The notes under the pieces were generated by a model that was not told where the DNA came from, made no database searches, and was given only the letters and a program-made list of their open reading frames with translations. Position numbers and translations under genes: made by a program. Below are positions 1 to 7,586 of a stretch of 22,689 nucleotides of DNA, piece after piece. Source of the stretch: Pirellulales bacterium (GTDB taxonomy: Bacteria; Planctomycetota; Planctomycetia; Pirellulales; JAICIG01); NCBI GenBank assembly GCA_025924495.1, contig JAICIG010000073.1, positions 1 through 22,689 of the forward strand. The letters run 5' to 3'. How positions within the stretch are numbered: the first letter of the stretch is position 1; the number at the start of each line of letters is the position of its first letter.

Positions 1-159
<159 letters not shown>

Positions 160-201
160 TCAACGTTGGTTGAATGATTTCAGGTGTGTTTTCTCAAGGA
201 G

Positions 202-221
202 GGCAGACATTCTTGTCTGCC
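202..221 (-). repeat. Dispersed palindrome, copy 1 (inverted)
   Basis: GGCAGACA and TGTCTGCC form perfect 8-base arms around a 4-base loop TTCT. On the minus strand the loop reads AGAA, close to the GGAA loop of copies 2 and 3. With its flank (197-221), the minus-strand reading matches copy 3 plus flank (313-337) over 25 bases with one difference, so copies 1 and 3 lie in opposite orientation. Confidence 0.85.
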
Positions 222-252
222 GATCGCCTCGATTTTTCTCGCCGCAGGCTGA

Positions 253-272
253 GACAGACAGGAATGTCTGTC
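253..272 (+). repeat. Dispersed palindrome, copy 2
   Basis: GACAGACA-GGAA-TGTCTGTC: perfect 8-base arms with a 4-base loop. It differs from copy 3 by a compensated pair of changes, one in each arm, so the hairpin is kept. That pattern suggests the structure is what is conserved. Confidence 0.85.
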
Positions 273-312
273 CTCGTCTTTTACGGCGGAAACATTCGTC
301 CGCCCGGCTTAT

Positions 313-332
313 GGCAGACAGGAATGTCTGCC
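313..332 (+). repeat. Dispersed palindrome, copy 3
   Basis: GGCAGACA-GGAA-TGTCTGCC followed by CTCCT. It has perfect 8-base arms and the same loop as copy 2. It begins to form 25 bases downstream of the groES stop codon, reading on the minus strand, so it would be transcribed into the groESL message. Confidence 0.85.
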
Positions 333-357
333 CTCCTGTGGGGGCGATGATGGAGGC

Positions 358-690
358 TTACTCGATGATCGCCAGGATGTCGTCTTCGCGCATCAGCAGC
401 AGTTCGCGGTCGCCCACTTTGAACTCGTCGCCGGCGTACGAGGTGAACAACACCCGATCGCCGACCTTGACCTGTAGCGGGCTGCGGCTGCCGTCGTCGC
501 ACAGCTTGCCGTCGCCGACGCTGACGACCGTGCCGCGGGCCGGCTTGTTCTTGGCGCTGTCGGGCAGCACGATGCCGCCGGCGGTGGTGGTTTCCGACTC
601 TTCTCGTTCGACCACCACGCGGTCGCCCAATGGTTGGAGCTTGACGTTTTCCTTGCCGGCCTTCTTTTTGTCTTTGGTCGCGACTGCCAT
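358..690 (-). CDS. groES: Co-chaperonin GroES
   Basis: GroES is the heptameric lid of the GroEL folding chamber in the cytosol. The protein has 110 residues against about 95-100 in most bacteria. The extra length is a Lys-rich N-terminal extension of about 16 residues (MAVATKDKKKAGKEN). The core then follows: LQPLGDRVVVERE, the mobile loop with Gly-Gly-Ile-Val-Leu (about residues 38-42) that docks on GroEL, DSAKNKPARGTVVSVG, VKVGDRVLFTSYAG, and the C-terminal LLLMREDDILAIIE. The ATG at 690 follows GGAGG with a spacing of 10 bases. A short palindrome (719-735) lies just upstream. groEL is downstream on the same strand. No CIRCE element, the HrcA operator common at groESL, was found. Confidence 0.96.
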   Translation of the reverse strand: MAVATKDKKKAGKENVKLQPLGDRVVVEREESETTTAGGIVLPDSAKNKPARGTVVSVGDGKLCDDGSRSPLQVKVGDRVLFTSYAGDEFKVGDRELLLMREDDILAIIE

Positions 691-1037
691 TGCTTGCTTG
701 CCTCCGGGAATCTCTCGGAATAAACGGGGTTTATTGAATCATCAGGCCCGCCCATCCTGCGGCGAGCTTCGTCTGCCATTTATGCGCATCCGTAGCGCTG
801 GTAGGGGCCGGTTAAGCAAGTAGCGCGCCAAATCCGCGTACGCGTCGCAATCGGTTTTTTCAAGGGGACTTACGTCGATTCCTCGGGAATGCAGAGCCGC
901 TCGCCATACGCCGGTCCGGCAGTCTGCCGTCGCCGCCGTCCGCCTGCAGCCTGCCGTTTTGGCAGAGCGATGAGCATCAGGCGCGGGGGAGATAATGCGG
1001 ACGTCCTACCGGACCTCGCCTTTACTCGTTGGATGCT
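691..1037. other. Intergenic region between argF and groES
   Basis: This 347-base non-coding stretch should hold the groES promoter and the end of the arg transcript. The only structures seen are a palindrome near groES (719-735) and a weak hairpin (951-965, CTGCC/GGCAG arms) with no T-run. No tRNA fold, small gene or convincing promoter was recognised. Confidence 0.6.
719..735. promoter_or_regulatory. Palindrome upstream of groES
   Basis: AATAAAC-GGG-GTTTATT has perfect 7-base arms around 3 bases. It ends 28 bases before the groES start codon. It could be an operator or a leader hairpin. It does not resemble the CIRCE half-site TTAGCACTC. Function is inferred from position only. Confidence 0.35.
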
Positions 1038-1955
1038 TTAGCCCTGCGCTCCCAGCAGCCAGGCGAGGATGCCTTTCTGCACGTGCAGTCGATTGGCGGC
1101 CTGGGCGACAACGATGCTGTGCTTGTGGTCCATCACGTCGTCGGTCACTTCCTCGCCGCGACGGGCTGGCAAGCAGTGCATGAAATACGCCGACTTGGGA
1201 GCATGCGCCATGAGTTCGGCGTTTACCTGAAAATCGGCGAAGGCCTCGCGACGCTCCTGGGCTTCGCCTTCTTGCCCCATGCTGGCCCAGACGTCGGTGT
1301 AGACGGCCAGGGCGTTCTTGACCGCCTGACGCGGATCGCTGGTCACCGTCAGCTTCAGTTCCGGCACGTCTTTTTTGAGCAACTTGAGGAACTCGCCGTC
1401 GAACTCATAGCCTTTCGGCGCGGCCAAGACAAACTTCATGCCGGTTTTGCCGCAGGCCAAGGCCAGCGACCGCGATACATTGTTGCCGTCGCCGACAAAC
1501 ACGAGCGTCTTTCCTTGGAGCGAACCGGCCAATTCGCGCAGCGTGAACAGATCGGCCAAAGCCTGGCAGGGATGGATATAGTCGGTCAGTCCGTTGATGA
1601 CCGAACAAGTCGAGTGCTCGGCCAAATCCAGCGCTTTCTGATGCGATTTCGCCCGCACGACGATCACATCGACGTAGGTGCTGAGCACGCGTGCGAAATC
1701 GGCGATCGATTCGCGCGAGCCCCAGCCGACATCCTCGCCCAGAAACAGGCTGGTTCCCCCCAGGTGCGTCATGCCCGCTTCGAAACTGACGCGCGTCCGC
1801 AGCGAAGGCTTTTCGAACAGCAGCGCCATCACGCGCCCCGGCAACAGGGCTTCGCGAATGCCGCGAGCGTGCTTGCTTTTCAGATCCTCGCTGATAGCGA
1901 AGATATGTTCAATTTCAGCGCTGGTGATATCGGCCAGGGTAATCAGATGACGCAT
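1038..1955 (-). CDS. argF: Ornithine carbamoyltransferase
   Basis: It transfers the carbamoyl group from carbamoyl phosphate to ornithine, giving citrulline in arginine biosynthesis (cytosol). The 305-residue length fits the family. Visible motifs are the carbamoyl-phosphate loop S51-L-R-T-R55 inside FEKPSLRTRVSFE, HPCQ at 128-131, the DGNNV region near 156-160, DVWASMGQE near 221-229, and the ornithine-side loop HCLP at 260-263. The start at 1955 (MRHLITLADIT) was chosen because the family begins there. The frame is open for a further 168 codons upstream, but that stretch overlaps argD and is antisense-like shadow. It follows argD by only 8 bases, so the two are almost certainly co-transcribed and translationally coupled. 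Confidence 0.95.
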   Translation of the reverse strand: MRHLITLADITSAEIEHIFAISEDLKSKHARGIREALLPGRVMALLFEKPSLRTRVSFEAGMTHLGGTSLFLGEDVGWGSRESIADFARVLSTYVDVIVVRAKSHQKALDLAEHSTCSVINGLTDYIHPCQALADLFTLRELAGSLQGKTLVFVGDGNNVSRSLALACGKTGMKFVLAAPKGYEFDGEFLKLLKKDVPELKLTVTSDPRQAVKNALAVYTDVWASMGQEGEAQERREAFADFQVNAELMAHAPKSAYFMHCLPARRGEEVTDDVMDHKHSIVVAQAANRLHVQKGILAWLLGAQG

Positions 1956-1963
1956 TCGTGAGC

Positions 1964-3166
1964 CTACTTGGCGTGTTCCTTGATGACTTCGGCCAACAGG
2001 TCGCACGCCTCGCCAGCCTGGGCCTCGGTAAGATTCATGGCGGGCAGCAGCCGCAACACCGTGCCTTGTGTGCAATTGATCAACAATTGGCGGTCCAGGC
2101 AGGCTTTGACCAGCGGCGCCCCTTCGGCGGCCAGTTCGACGCCGATCATCAGCCCTAACACACGGACTTCTTCGATCATCTCGCATTCTTTGGCCAGAGC
2201 TTCCAGCCGCGTTCGGAAGATCTGGCTGATTTTGCGGGCGTTTTCCAGCAGATTTTCCTGCTCGATCATCTCCAAGGCGGCAATGCCGGCGCGAGCGGCG
2301 ATGGGATTGCCGCCGAACGTCGCGGCGTGCATGCCCGGACGCAAGCTGGGGGCGATCTCCGCCCGAGTCAGCATGGCGCCTCCCGCGATGCCGCCGCACA
2401 GACTCTTGGCCAACGTCATGATGTCGGGCGTCACGCCGAAATGCTGATAGGCGAACCAATGCCCGGTGCGTCCGCAGCCGGTTTGCACTTCGTCGAAAAC
2501 CAGCAGCAATTCGTTCTCATCGCAGAGTTGCCGCAAGCCTTGCAAAAAGCCCTCGGGGGGCAATTTGATGCCTCCCTCGCCTTGCACCGGCTCGACCATG
2601 ATGGCGGCCGTTTCGTCGTCAACGAGCTTCTTGACGGCCTCCAGATCGCCGTAGGGAGCGTAGACGAAGCCCGCCATCAGCGGTCCCAAGCCTTCGTGAT
2701 ATTTCGGCTGGGCCGTGGCGGCGGTCGACCCGAGCGTGCGGCCGTGAAAACCGCCGGTAAAAGTGATGATCTTGTAGCGATTCTTGGGCGTGTGCAGTCG
2801 GGCCAGCTTGATCGCCGCTTCGTTCGCTTCCGTGCCCGAATTGCAGAAAAACGCCTGACCGCCGAAGCTGCGCTCGGAGAGCCCCTTGGCCCACAAGCCT
2901 TGCGCCTCGGTGTACCAGGTGTTCGGCACGTGGATCAGCGTGGCGACCTGCTCTTGCACCGCCTTCACGATCGGCTCGGGACAATGTCCGAGCAGGTTGC
3001 AGCCCCAGCCGGGAAACAAGTCAAGATATCGACGCCCTTCGCTGTCCCAAACGTACGAGCCTTCGCCGCGCGCCAGGCAGATCGGATAGCGGCCGTAGTT
3101 GGGCACCACGTATTGCTTGAACATCTCCATGACTTCGGCGGAACTCATCGTCGCTGTAGTCGCCAC
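1964..3166 (-). CDS. argD: Acetylornithine aminotransferase
   Basis: This PLP-dependent class III aminotransferase converts N-acetylglutamate semialdehyde to N-acetylornithine. The protein has 400 residues, normal for the family. Motifs: [11 protein letters not shown] at 110-120 (phosphate binding), FHGRTLG at 140-146, VEPVQGEGG near 191-199, D225 in VFDEVQTG (pairs with the pyridine nitrogen), and Schiff-base lysine K254 in [10 protein letters not shown] chose a GTG start at 3166 because GAGGAG lies 6 bases upstream of it. An ATG at 3196 would add ten residues encoded across the ribosome binding site, and another ATG lies six codons inside. It sits between argB (131-base gap with a hairpin) and argF (8-base gap). 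ArgD-like enzymes may also act on succinyl-lysine intermediates. Confidence 0.94.
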   Translation of the reverse strand: MATTATMSSAEVMEMFKQYVVPNYGRYPICLARGEGSYVWDSEGRRYLDLFPGWGCNLLGHCPEPIVKAVQEQVATLIHVPNTWYTEAQGLWAKGLSERSFGGQAFFCNSGTEANEAAIKLARLHTPKNRYKIITFTGGFHGRTLGSTAATAQPKYHEGLGPLMAGFVYAPYGDLEAVKKLVDDETAAIMVEPVQGEGGIKLPPEGFLQGLRQLCDENELLLVFDEVQTGCGRTGHWFAYQHFGVTPDIMTLAKSLCGGIAGGAMLTRAEIAPSLRPGMHAATFGGNPIAARAGIAALEMIEQENLLENARKISQIFRTRLEALAKECEMIEEVRVLGLMIGVELAAEGAPLVKACLDRQLLINCTQGTVLRLLPAMNLTEAQAGEACDLLAEVIKEHAK

Positions 3167-3259
3167 GGCGTTCTCCTCAAAGGACGGCAGTCGCAAATCA
3201 ATTCAAAAAAGCCAATTCACAAAACGCTGAGACACAAGGGAAAACCCGGGGTTCGCGAA

Positions 3260-3275
3260 TCGCCCGGTTGGGCGA
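3260..3275 (-). terminator. Hairpin between argB and argD
   Basis: TCGCCC-GGTT-GGGCGA has perfect 6-base arms. It begins 22 bases past the argB stop codon on the minus strand. The next bases on that strand include GGGTTTTCCC but no clean T-run directly after the stem, so it is a weak terminator, an attenuator, or an mRNA-stabilising hairpin. Confidence 0.35.
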
Positions 3276-3297
3276 CCGGACGGAGCAGCCCGCCAGG

Positions 3298-4236
3298 TCA
3301 GCGGCCTTTGGCAATCTCGGTGCCGACGCCTTTGCTGGTGTAAATCTCGAGCAACAGCGAGTGGCGCAGTCGGCCGTCGATAATGTGGATTTTGCTGACG
3401 CCGTGCTCCAGCGTATCGAGGCACGCCTCGACCTTGGGAATCATGCCCGACTCGATCGCGCCCGAGGCGATCAGTTCGCGGGCTTCATCGGCAGTGAGCG
3501 AGTGGATCAGCGAATCGGGGTCGTTCTTGTCGCGTCGCACGCCATTGACATCGCTGAGAAAGACCAGCTTCTCCGCGCGCATTGCTTGAGCGACGGCAGT
3601 GGCCGCCGTGTCGGCATTGACGTTGAGTTTTTGCTTGTCAGCATCGAGGCACATCGACGGAATCACAGGCACAATGCCCGCATAGCACAAGTTTTCGATC
3701 GTCGTGCGATCGACGCGATTGACGTGGCCGACGTGCCCCAGGTCGATGGGTTCGCCGTTCTGTCCGGGCAGCATGATTCGTTCGCCGAACAGAACGTTGG
3801 TCGTGCGGAAATTGAGGGGCGCGGCACGGCCGCCCAACTCTTCAATCCGCTGGAAAATATGCTCGTTCGTCTCATAGGCCAGGACTCGCTCGACGATGTC
3901 ACGGGCCGCGTCGTCGGTATAGCGGCGGCCTTGAATGAAACGCGGCTGCAAACCGGCTTCCGCCATGGCTCGGCTGATGGCCGCTCCGCCGCCATGCACC
4001 ACCACGGGCCGCATGCCGACGGTCCGCATGAAGATGATGTCGAGCAACAGATGCCGAAGCGCGTTGGGATCCTCCATCACGCTGCCGCCGATCTTGATGA
4101 CCGTCGTCTTATCGCGGAAGCGGCGGATCCACTCCAGGGCCTCAATCAGAACGTCGGCTTTTTCAACGGCGGTAAACAAAGGCTTGCTCCAAGCGCCGGC
4201 GCCCGGGGGCGAACTGCGAACGGCCACGCTGCTCAT
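3298..4236 (-). CDS. argB: Acetylglutamate kinase
   Basis: It phosphorylates N-acetylglutamate, usually the controlled step of arginine synthesis in organisms with the cyclic pathway. The protein has 312 residues. Motifs: K48-I-G-G-S near the N-terminus (phosphate binding), VVVHGGG at 78-84, [31 protein letters not shown] (substrate and ATP site), FLSDVNGV and [10 protein letters not shown]. An N-terminal helix (about residues 22-41, [17 protein letters not shown]) precedes the core. In known families this helix marks the arginine-inhibited hexameric class, so feedback by arginine is likely (inference). The ATG at 4236 follows GGAGG by 7 bases; an upstream in-frame ATG at 4254 lies before that site and is less likely. 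A strong promoter lies 55 bases upstream. Confidence 0.95.
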   Translation of the reverse strand: MSSVAVRSSPPGAGAWSKPLFTAVEKADVLIEALEWIRRFRDKTTVIKIGGSVMEDPNALRHLLLDIIFMRTVGMRPVVVHGGGAAISRAMAEAGLQPRFIQGRRYTDDAARDIVERVLAYETNEHIFQRIEELGGRAAPLNFRTTNVLFGERIMLPGQNGEPIDLGHVGHVNRVDRTTIENLCYAGIVPVIPSMCLDADKQKLNVNADTAATAVAQAMRAEKLVFLSDVNGVRRDKNDPDSLIHSLTADEARELIASGAIESGMIPKVEACLDTLEHGVSKIHIIDGRLRHSLLLEIYTSKGVGTEIAKGR

Positions 4237-4268
4237 GAACCCCCCTCCGCACACAATAGACGGGCGAC

Positions 4269-4282
4269 TCTCCGTTCGGAGA
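4269..4282. promoter_or_regulatory. Palindrome at the argB transcription start
   Basis: TCTCCG-TT-CGGAGA has perfect 6-base arms. It lies about 9 bases past the -10 box of the argB promoter, so it overlaps the predicted transcript start. This is a classical operator position. It does not match the ArgR box pattern (TGAAT..ATTCA). It could also act as a 5' hairpin. Confidence 0.4.
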
Positions 4283-4289
4283 AAACGGT

Positions 4290-5078
4290 TTATTGTAGGT
4301 GACCTGAGGGGGGTGTCAACGGGCCGATGGCCGCGTCGTCATCCTTGAATTCACTCCACAAGAAGCGGATTTCCTGCTGGCGCGGGGTCCGTACAGCGAC
4401 CGCGGCGGCGTGTTCCGCGGTCGGACGGAACTGGGCGAATTGCCACTGCCGCGGATCGTCGTTGAAGCCCGGCGCGAACGAAATCGAAACCGGCCGGCCG
4501 GCGCCGATCTGCATCGAAAACTTATCCAAGCCTAACGAAAGTCCCACGCCACGGGCCTTCAAATACGCTTCTTTCAACGTCCAGTAGTCGATGAAGCGCG
4601 CCGGCTGCTCTTGATCGGGACGCGATCGCAATTCGGCCAGTTCCTGCGGCGAAAAGTAACGAGCCGCCACGCTCATTAATCCTGCGCCGTCACCGCCCCG
4701 GTGAATATTCTCCACGTCGACGCCGATTGGACGATTCCACGTCACGCCGCAGGCAACCAGTCCATGCGTGTGGGAGAGATTGAATTGCAGCCTGTGCGCA
4801 CTTTGGGGCCCAGCAATCTCGGGCCGGCCGAACTCATTTGCGGCAAACCGCAAGCCTTCCGGCGCCACGTCCAAATATCGAGACAAAGTCAACCGCAAGA
4901 GGGCATGGGCGACCAGATAGAGTTGCCCGTCGACTGGTCGCACGAACCTCGCCTGTTTGGCAAGTTCTTCGGCGGAAAGGAGCGCCCGAAAACGCGCTAT
5001 CGTTTCCGCTCCGCCGACGCGCCCCGGGCATGCGTACCAGATGTGGACTTCATCTTCGCCGAGGGGAATCAGGGCCAA
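4290..5078 (-). CDS. Sfp-type 4'-phosphopantetheinyl transferase
   Basis: It moves phosphopantetheine from coenzyme A to a carrier-domain serine, turning apo carriers of NRPS, PKS or fatty-acid systems into holo forms. The 262-residue, two-lobe length fits the Sfp/AcpT class. Motifs: [13 protein letters not shown] (about 99-111), IGVDVENI with Mg-binding D121 and E123, and [16 protein letters not shown] with W166, K169, E170 and K174. No ATG fits: the frame closes 15 bases upstream, so TTG at 5078 was chosen, with GAGG about 10 bases before it. It is 53 bases upstream of argB. The carrier domains at 7587-16770 are its most likely clients, since three serines there need modification. Housekeeping acyl carrier protein is another possible client. 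Confidence 0.93.
   Translation of the reverse strand: MALIPLGEDEVHIWYACPGRVGGAETIARFRALLSAEELAKQARFVRPVDGQLYLVAHALLRLTLSRYLDVAPEGLRFAANEFGRPEIAGPQSAHRLQFNLSHTHGLVACGVTWNRPIGVDVENIHRGGDGAGLMSVAARYFSPQELAELRSRPDQEQPARFIDYWTLKEAYLKARGVGLSLGLDKFSMQIGAGRPVSISFAPGFNDDPRQWQFAQFRPTAEHAAAVAVRTPRQQEIRFLWSEFKDDDAAIGPLTPPSGHLQ
4292..4319 (-). promoter_or_regulatory. Sigma70-type promoter for argB
   Basis: On the minus strand TTGACA (4319-4314, a perfect -35 box) is followed after 16 bases by TACAAT (4297-4292, five of six -10 bases). The -10 box overlaps the last codons and stop of the phosphopantetheinyl transferase gene. Transcription would start near 4285, giving an untranslated leader of about 50 bases before argB. 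This lets argBDF be expressed independently of the upstream gene. Confidence 0.6.
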
Positions 5079-5325
5079 TCGTAGCGAGCCTCATGGAGTG
5101 CTAAGACGCGTTGATAAATAAGTTTACGTCGCTGCTTCAAGCATCTGCAAGAGGAGCGGATGATCGCCGCCCGGGAATGCCGCTGGTTTTCGGTGAGCCC
5201 GCAAGCCGATACTCCGATAGAGAAATTGCGGGATTTGGCGAAACTGCGAACGGCGCCGCTGTGAGCGAAAGCGCGGCGCTTAAGGATTTGGCGCCGCAGT
5301 CGGACGAGCGGACGGACCCGAAGCA
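5079..5325. other. Divergent intergenic region
   Basis: This 247-base gap lies between the phosphopantetheinyl transferase gene (minus) and the SppA-like gene (plus), so it should hold both promoters. No convincing -35/-10 pair was found. A 72-codon frame from a TTG at 5111 ends in an ATGA overlap with the SppA-like gene, but has no recognisable protein character and is not called. Confidence 0.5.
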
Positions 5326-6348
5326 ATGAAGCGTTTGACGCTATGGATGCTCTTGTGCCTGGCGTGCATCGGCTGCAAACAGCCGCTGCAGGCGGTCACG
5401 CGCTCGCGGATTGTCACAGAGTCGCCTCCGGTCAGTAATGCCTGTCAGTTGGCGGCGATGCCGCTGCGCGGTCCGATGGGCCCCGACGTCGCGAGGATCG
5501 CGCTGATCGATGTCGATGGCATGCTCCTGAACATGGACATGACCGGGCTGTACTCGGCGGGCGAGAACCCAGTCTCGCTGTTCCGCGAGCGGCTCGATGC
5601 CGCAGCCGCCGACCCGCGTGTGCGAGCCGTCGTGGTCCGCATCAATAGTCCCGGCGGAGGCGTGACGGCCACCGATATCATGTGGCACGATTTGCAAACC
5701 TTCAAAGCACGCAAAGGTTGCCCCGTGGTGGCCTGCCTGCTAGACGTTGCCACAGGCGGGGGTTACTACGTCGCCACAGCAGCCGATCAGATCATCGCTC
5801 ATCCGACGACGGTCACGGGCGGATTTGGCGTGATTCTGAATCTTTACAATCTGACCGACGCCATGGCCCAGTTCAACATTCTCGGTACGCCGGTTAAATC
5901 AGGTCGGAACGTCGATCTCGGTTCGCCGATCAATGCGCTCGAGCCGGATCAGCGGCAGATTCTGCAGCAGATGACCGATCAGTTTCACGAGCGTTTCAAG
6001 CAAGTCGTGCAGCAAACTCGCCCGGGCCGCAATGTGCGCGAAGACGATTTCGATGGCCGAATTTTCACCGCCTCACAAGCGCGCGAGCGAAATCTGATCG
6101 ATTCCATCGGCTATCTCGACGACGCGCTGGAACTGGCCGGCCGCCTGAGCGGCTGCCCGCAAACGCAGGTCGTGCTCTACCATCGTCCCAACGATCCTGC
6201 GCGAACGCCTTATGCCGTGACCCCCAACGTGCCATTGCAGCAGACGATGATCCCCTTGAGCATGCCAGGACTCGATCGCAGCCGGTTGCCTACCTTCCTC
6301 TATGCCTGGCAACCCGATCCGACGTTGGAAAAGCAAGGGGGCCGCTAA
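5326..6348 (+). CDS. SppA-like (peptidase S49 fold) lipoprotein with altered active site
   Basis: The protein has 340 residues and belongs to the SppA/ClpP-like fold that cleaves leftover signal peptides in the membrane. It starts with a lipoprotein-like signal (hydrophobic residues 5-16, then C17 in LACIGC; the -3 position is Cys, so the lipobox is not canonical). The S49 core follows: RVRAVVVRINSPGGG (about 98-112), DVATGGGYYVATAADQI (140-156), TTVTGGFGVI (161-170) and PVKSGRNVDLGS (189-200). K191 matches the general-base lysine of short SppA enzymes. The nucleophile serine of the usual ASGGYY is Gly144 here (ATGGGYY). The enzyme may therefore be inactive or use another residue. Its stop codon abuts the convergent gene with no gap. 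Confidence 0.85.
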   Translation: MKRLTLWMLLCLACIGCKQPLQAVTRSRIVTESPPVSNACQLAAMPLRGPMGPDVARIALIDVDGMLLNMDMTGLYSAGENPVSLFRERLDAAAADPRVRAVVVRINSPGGGVTATDIMWHDLQTFKARKGCPVVACLLDVATGGGYYVATAADQIIAHPTTVTGGFGVILNLYNLTDAMAQFNILGTPVKSGRNVDLGSPINALEPDQRQILQQMTDQFHERFKQVVQQTRPGRNVREDDFDGRIFTASQARERNLIDSIGYLDDALELAGRLSGCPQTQVVLYHRPNDPARTPYAVTPNVPLQQTMIPLSMPGLDRSRLPTFLYAWQPDPTLEKQGGR

Positions 6349-7239
6349 CTAGTCCTTGTCCCGCGCCTTCGTCATCACCTTGCGGCGGAATTCGCGAACG
6401 CTGTCCTGAGCCAGCAGAGGTATTTTCGAACCCAACAGGTTAGCGCCGTTAAACCACTCTCGCGGCTCGTGAAACGCCTGGTGATATTCGACAAACAAGG
6501 CGCCTGTAGGCTGCTTGAGCCGCGTGACTTTTGCATAAAACCCGGCGCCCTCGTACTTATGCGGCTTACCAACCTGGATTTTTCCGAGCTCATCGCGCTT
6601 CATCGGCCGCCACTGGTTCGGGTACTGCTCGTCGTCGTCGAAGCGAGAATCCAATTGAGCGGCGACAAGCAACGACTCTTCGCTTCTTGAGACCATCGCG
6701 TGTCGCGTGGCGCTGACTTGGACGCGGTCGAATAGCTCGAAGGTGCTATAAAGAAAGTACTCATCGGCGTGCCCAGCCGGGTCGTCGAACAACTTCCGCT
6801 GTACCACTTCTTCCGGCGAAAGCTTGCCCGCACGCGAAACGTCAGAGTCCTTGCTGCCGCTCAGCTTCGCCCACCGTTTAAGGAAATCTTCGTTGGCTAC
6901 CTCCTCCAACTCGCCATAAACCACAAACCAGACGTCGACTCGCCACATCGCGGCGCCGGACTTGGCGCCTCCCGGCGAATGGACCTGTAACTCGAACGGG
7001 GCCACTGCGCTTTTGCGTAATAGCTCTTCTGGCGAGTGCCGAAGTCCCGGCAGCTTGGCGATGGCCTCGCGCTGTTCGGCCGCCGGCAACCCGTCGGGAA
7101 TCGTTGGCGCAGGCAGCTTGAGCGGCTGGCCGGCAGGAACGGCCACCCCCGTTTCGATTAAGCCTGTCATCACGGCGTTATCTGCAGGCAGTTTCGCTGC
7201 GAGTACAAACCAACAAAATGCGTTGAACAACACGCACAT
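6349..7239 (-). CDS. Secreted protein of unknown function
   Basis: The 296-residue protein belongs to no family I recognise. The ATG at 7239 was chosen because GAGG lies about 8 bases upstream and the resulting N-terminus is a signal peptide (MCVLFNAFCWFVLAAKLPADN). The frame stays open further upstream, but without signal-like sequence. The rest looks like a soluble exported domain: a Pro-rich segment (PAPTIPDGLPAAEQREAIAKLPG), then alternating strands such as MWRVDVWFVVYGELEEVANEDFLKRW, a charged middle (SRFDDDEQYPNQWRPMKRDELGKIQVG), and a basic C-terminus (FRRKVMTKARDKD). It is convergent with the SppA-like gene, zero bases apart, and divergent from the synthetase. Nothing ties it to either by function. 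Confidence 0.75.
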   Translation of the reverse strand: MCVLFNAFCWFVLAAKLPADNAVMTGLIETGVAVPAGQPLKLPAPTIPDGLPAAEQREAIAKLPGLRHSPEELLRKSAVAPFELQVHSPGGAKSGAAMWRVDVWFVVYGELEEVANEDFLKRWAKLSGSKDSDVSRAGKLSPEEVVQRKLFDDPAGHADEYFLYSTFELFDRVQVSATRHAMVSRSEESLLVAAQLDSRFDDDEQYPNQWRPMKRDELGKIQVGKPHKYEGAGFYAKVTRLKQPTGALFVEYHQAFHEPREWFNGANLLGSKIPLLAQDSVREFRRKVMTKARDKD

Positions 7240-7586
7240 AGCGAGTCCTCGCTTCGTAGAAACCGTGAGGGGCAAGTAAAGCGTTACCGCAAGGCGCGGA
7301 CCCTGACGGCATGAACTAATGTAGCGTTCCGGCGCACCGCGCAAACTGTGGTATAGTTGAATGGCGAAATCCCTCCCCGCAACCCCGTGCACCAACCGCC
7401 CAACCTGCCTCGCCCCCCTGGCCCGTCAAACTTGTACGGGTATGATTTTGTTTCGGTAAGGCATTGTCGCGCAAAGGAATGCATTTTGCTCCCGGCCATT
7501 GGCCGTCGGAAGGGATGGAGTTCTGCCGCAGCAACGATGGACCGACCTAACCGGAACTAGGACCAGCTCTGGCGGACGAACCTGCG
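7240..7586. other. Intergenic region upstream of the NRPS genes
   Basis: This 347-base divergent gap must contain the promoter of the synthetase operon. Visible items are a TATAGT (7352-7357) and a TATGAT (7441-7446), neither with a good -35 box, and a 13-base palindrome (7493-7505). Short frames in it look like chance. Confidence 0.5.
7493..7505. promoter_or_regulatory. Palindrome upstream of the NRPS start
   Basis: CGGCCA-T-TGGCCG has perfect 6-base arms around one base and lies 82 bases before the synthetase start codon. It is a possible operator for the cluster. GC-rich palindromes of this size also arise by chance. Confidence 0.25.

Noticed and set aside
197..337. CRISPR array in the groES-groEL spacer
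   Set aside because: Only three copies, unequal spacing, mixed orientation, and no cas genes; these are dispersed palindromes.
951..965. Hairpin CTGCC/GGCAG after argF, as a terminator
   Set aside because: Only five base pairs, 73 bases past the stop codon, and no T-run on the minus strand.
1038..2459. 473-codon version of argF
   Set aside because: The extra N-terminal part overlaps argD in another frame and has no similarity to carbamoyltransferases; the start at 1955 gives a normal protein.
1029..4302. Long plus-strand frames opposite argF, argD and argB (1029-1961, 2327-3343, 3268-4302)
   Set aside because: They are antisense to genes with full catalytic motifs; open antisense frames are expected in GC-rich DNA.
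5096..5104. GAGTGCTAA, identical to a CIRCE half-site
   Set aside because: The matching TTAGCACTC half is absent at the required 9-base spacing, and the site lies before the phosphopantetheinyl transferase gene, not before groES.
5111..5329. 72-codon frame from a TTG, overlapping the SppA-like start by ATGA
   Set aside because: No ribosome binding site, low-complexity composition, no family character; the 4-base overlap is probably chance.
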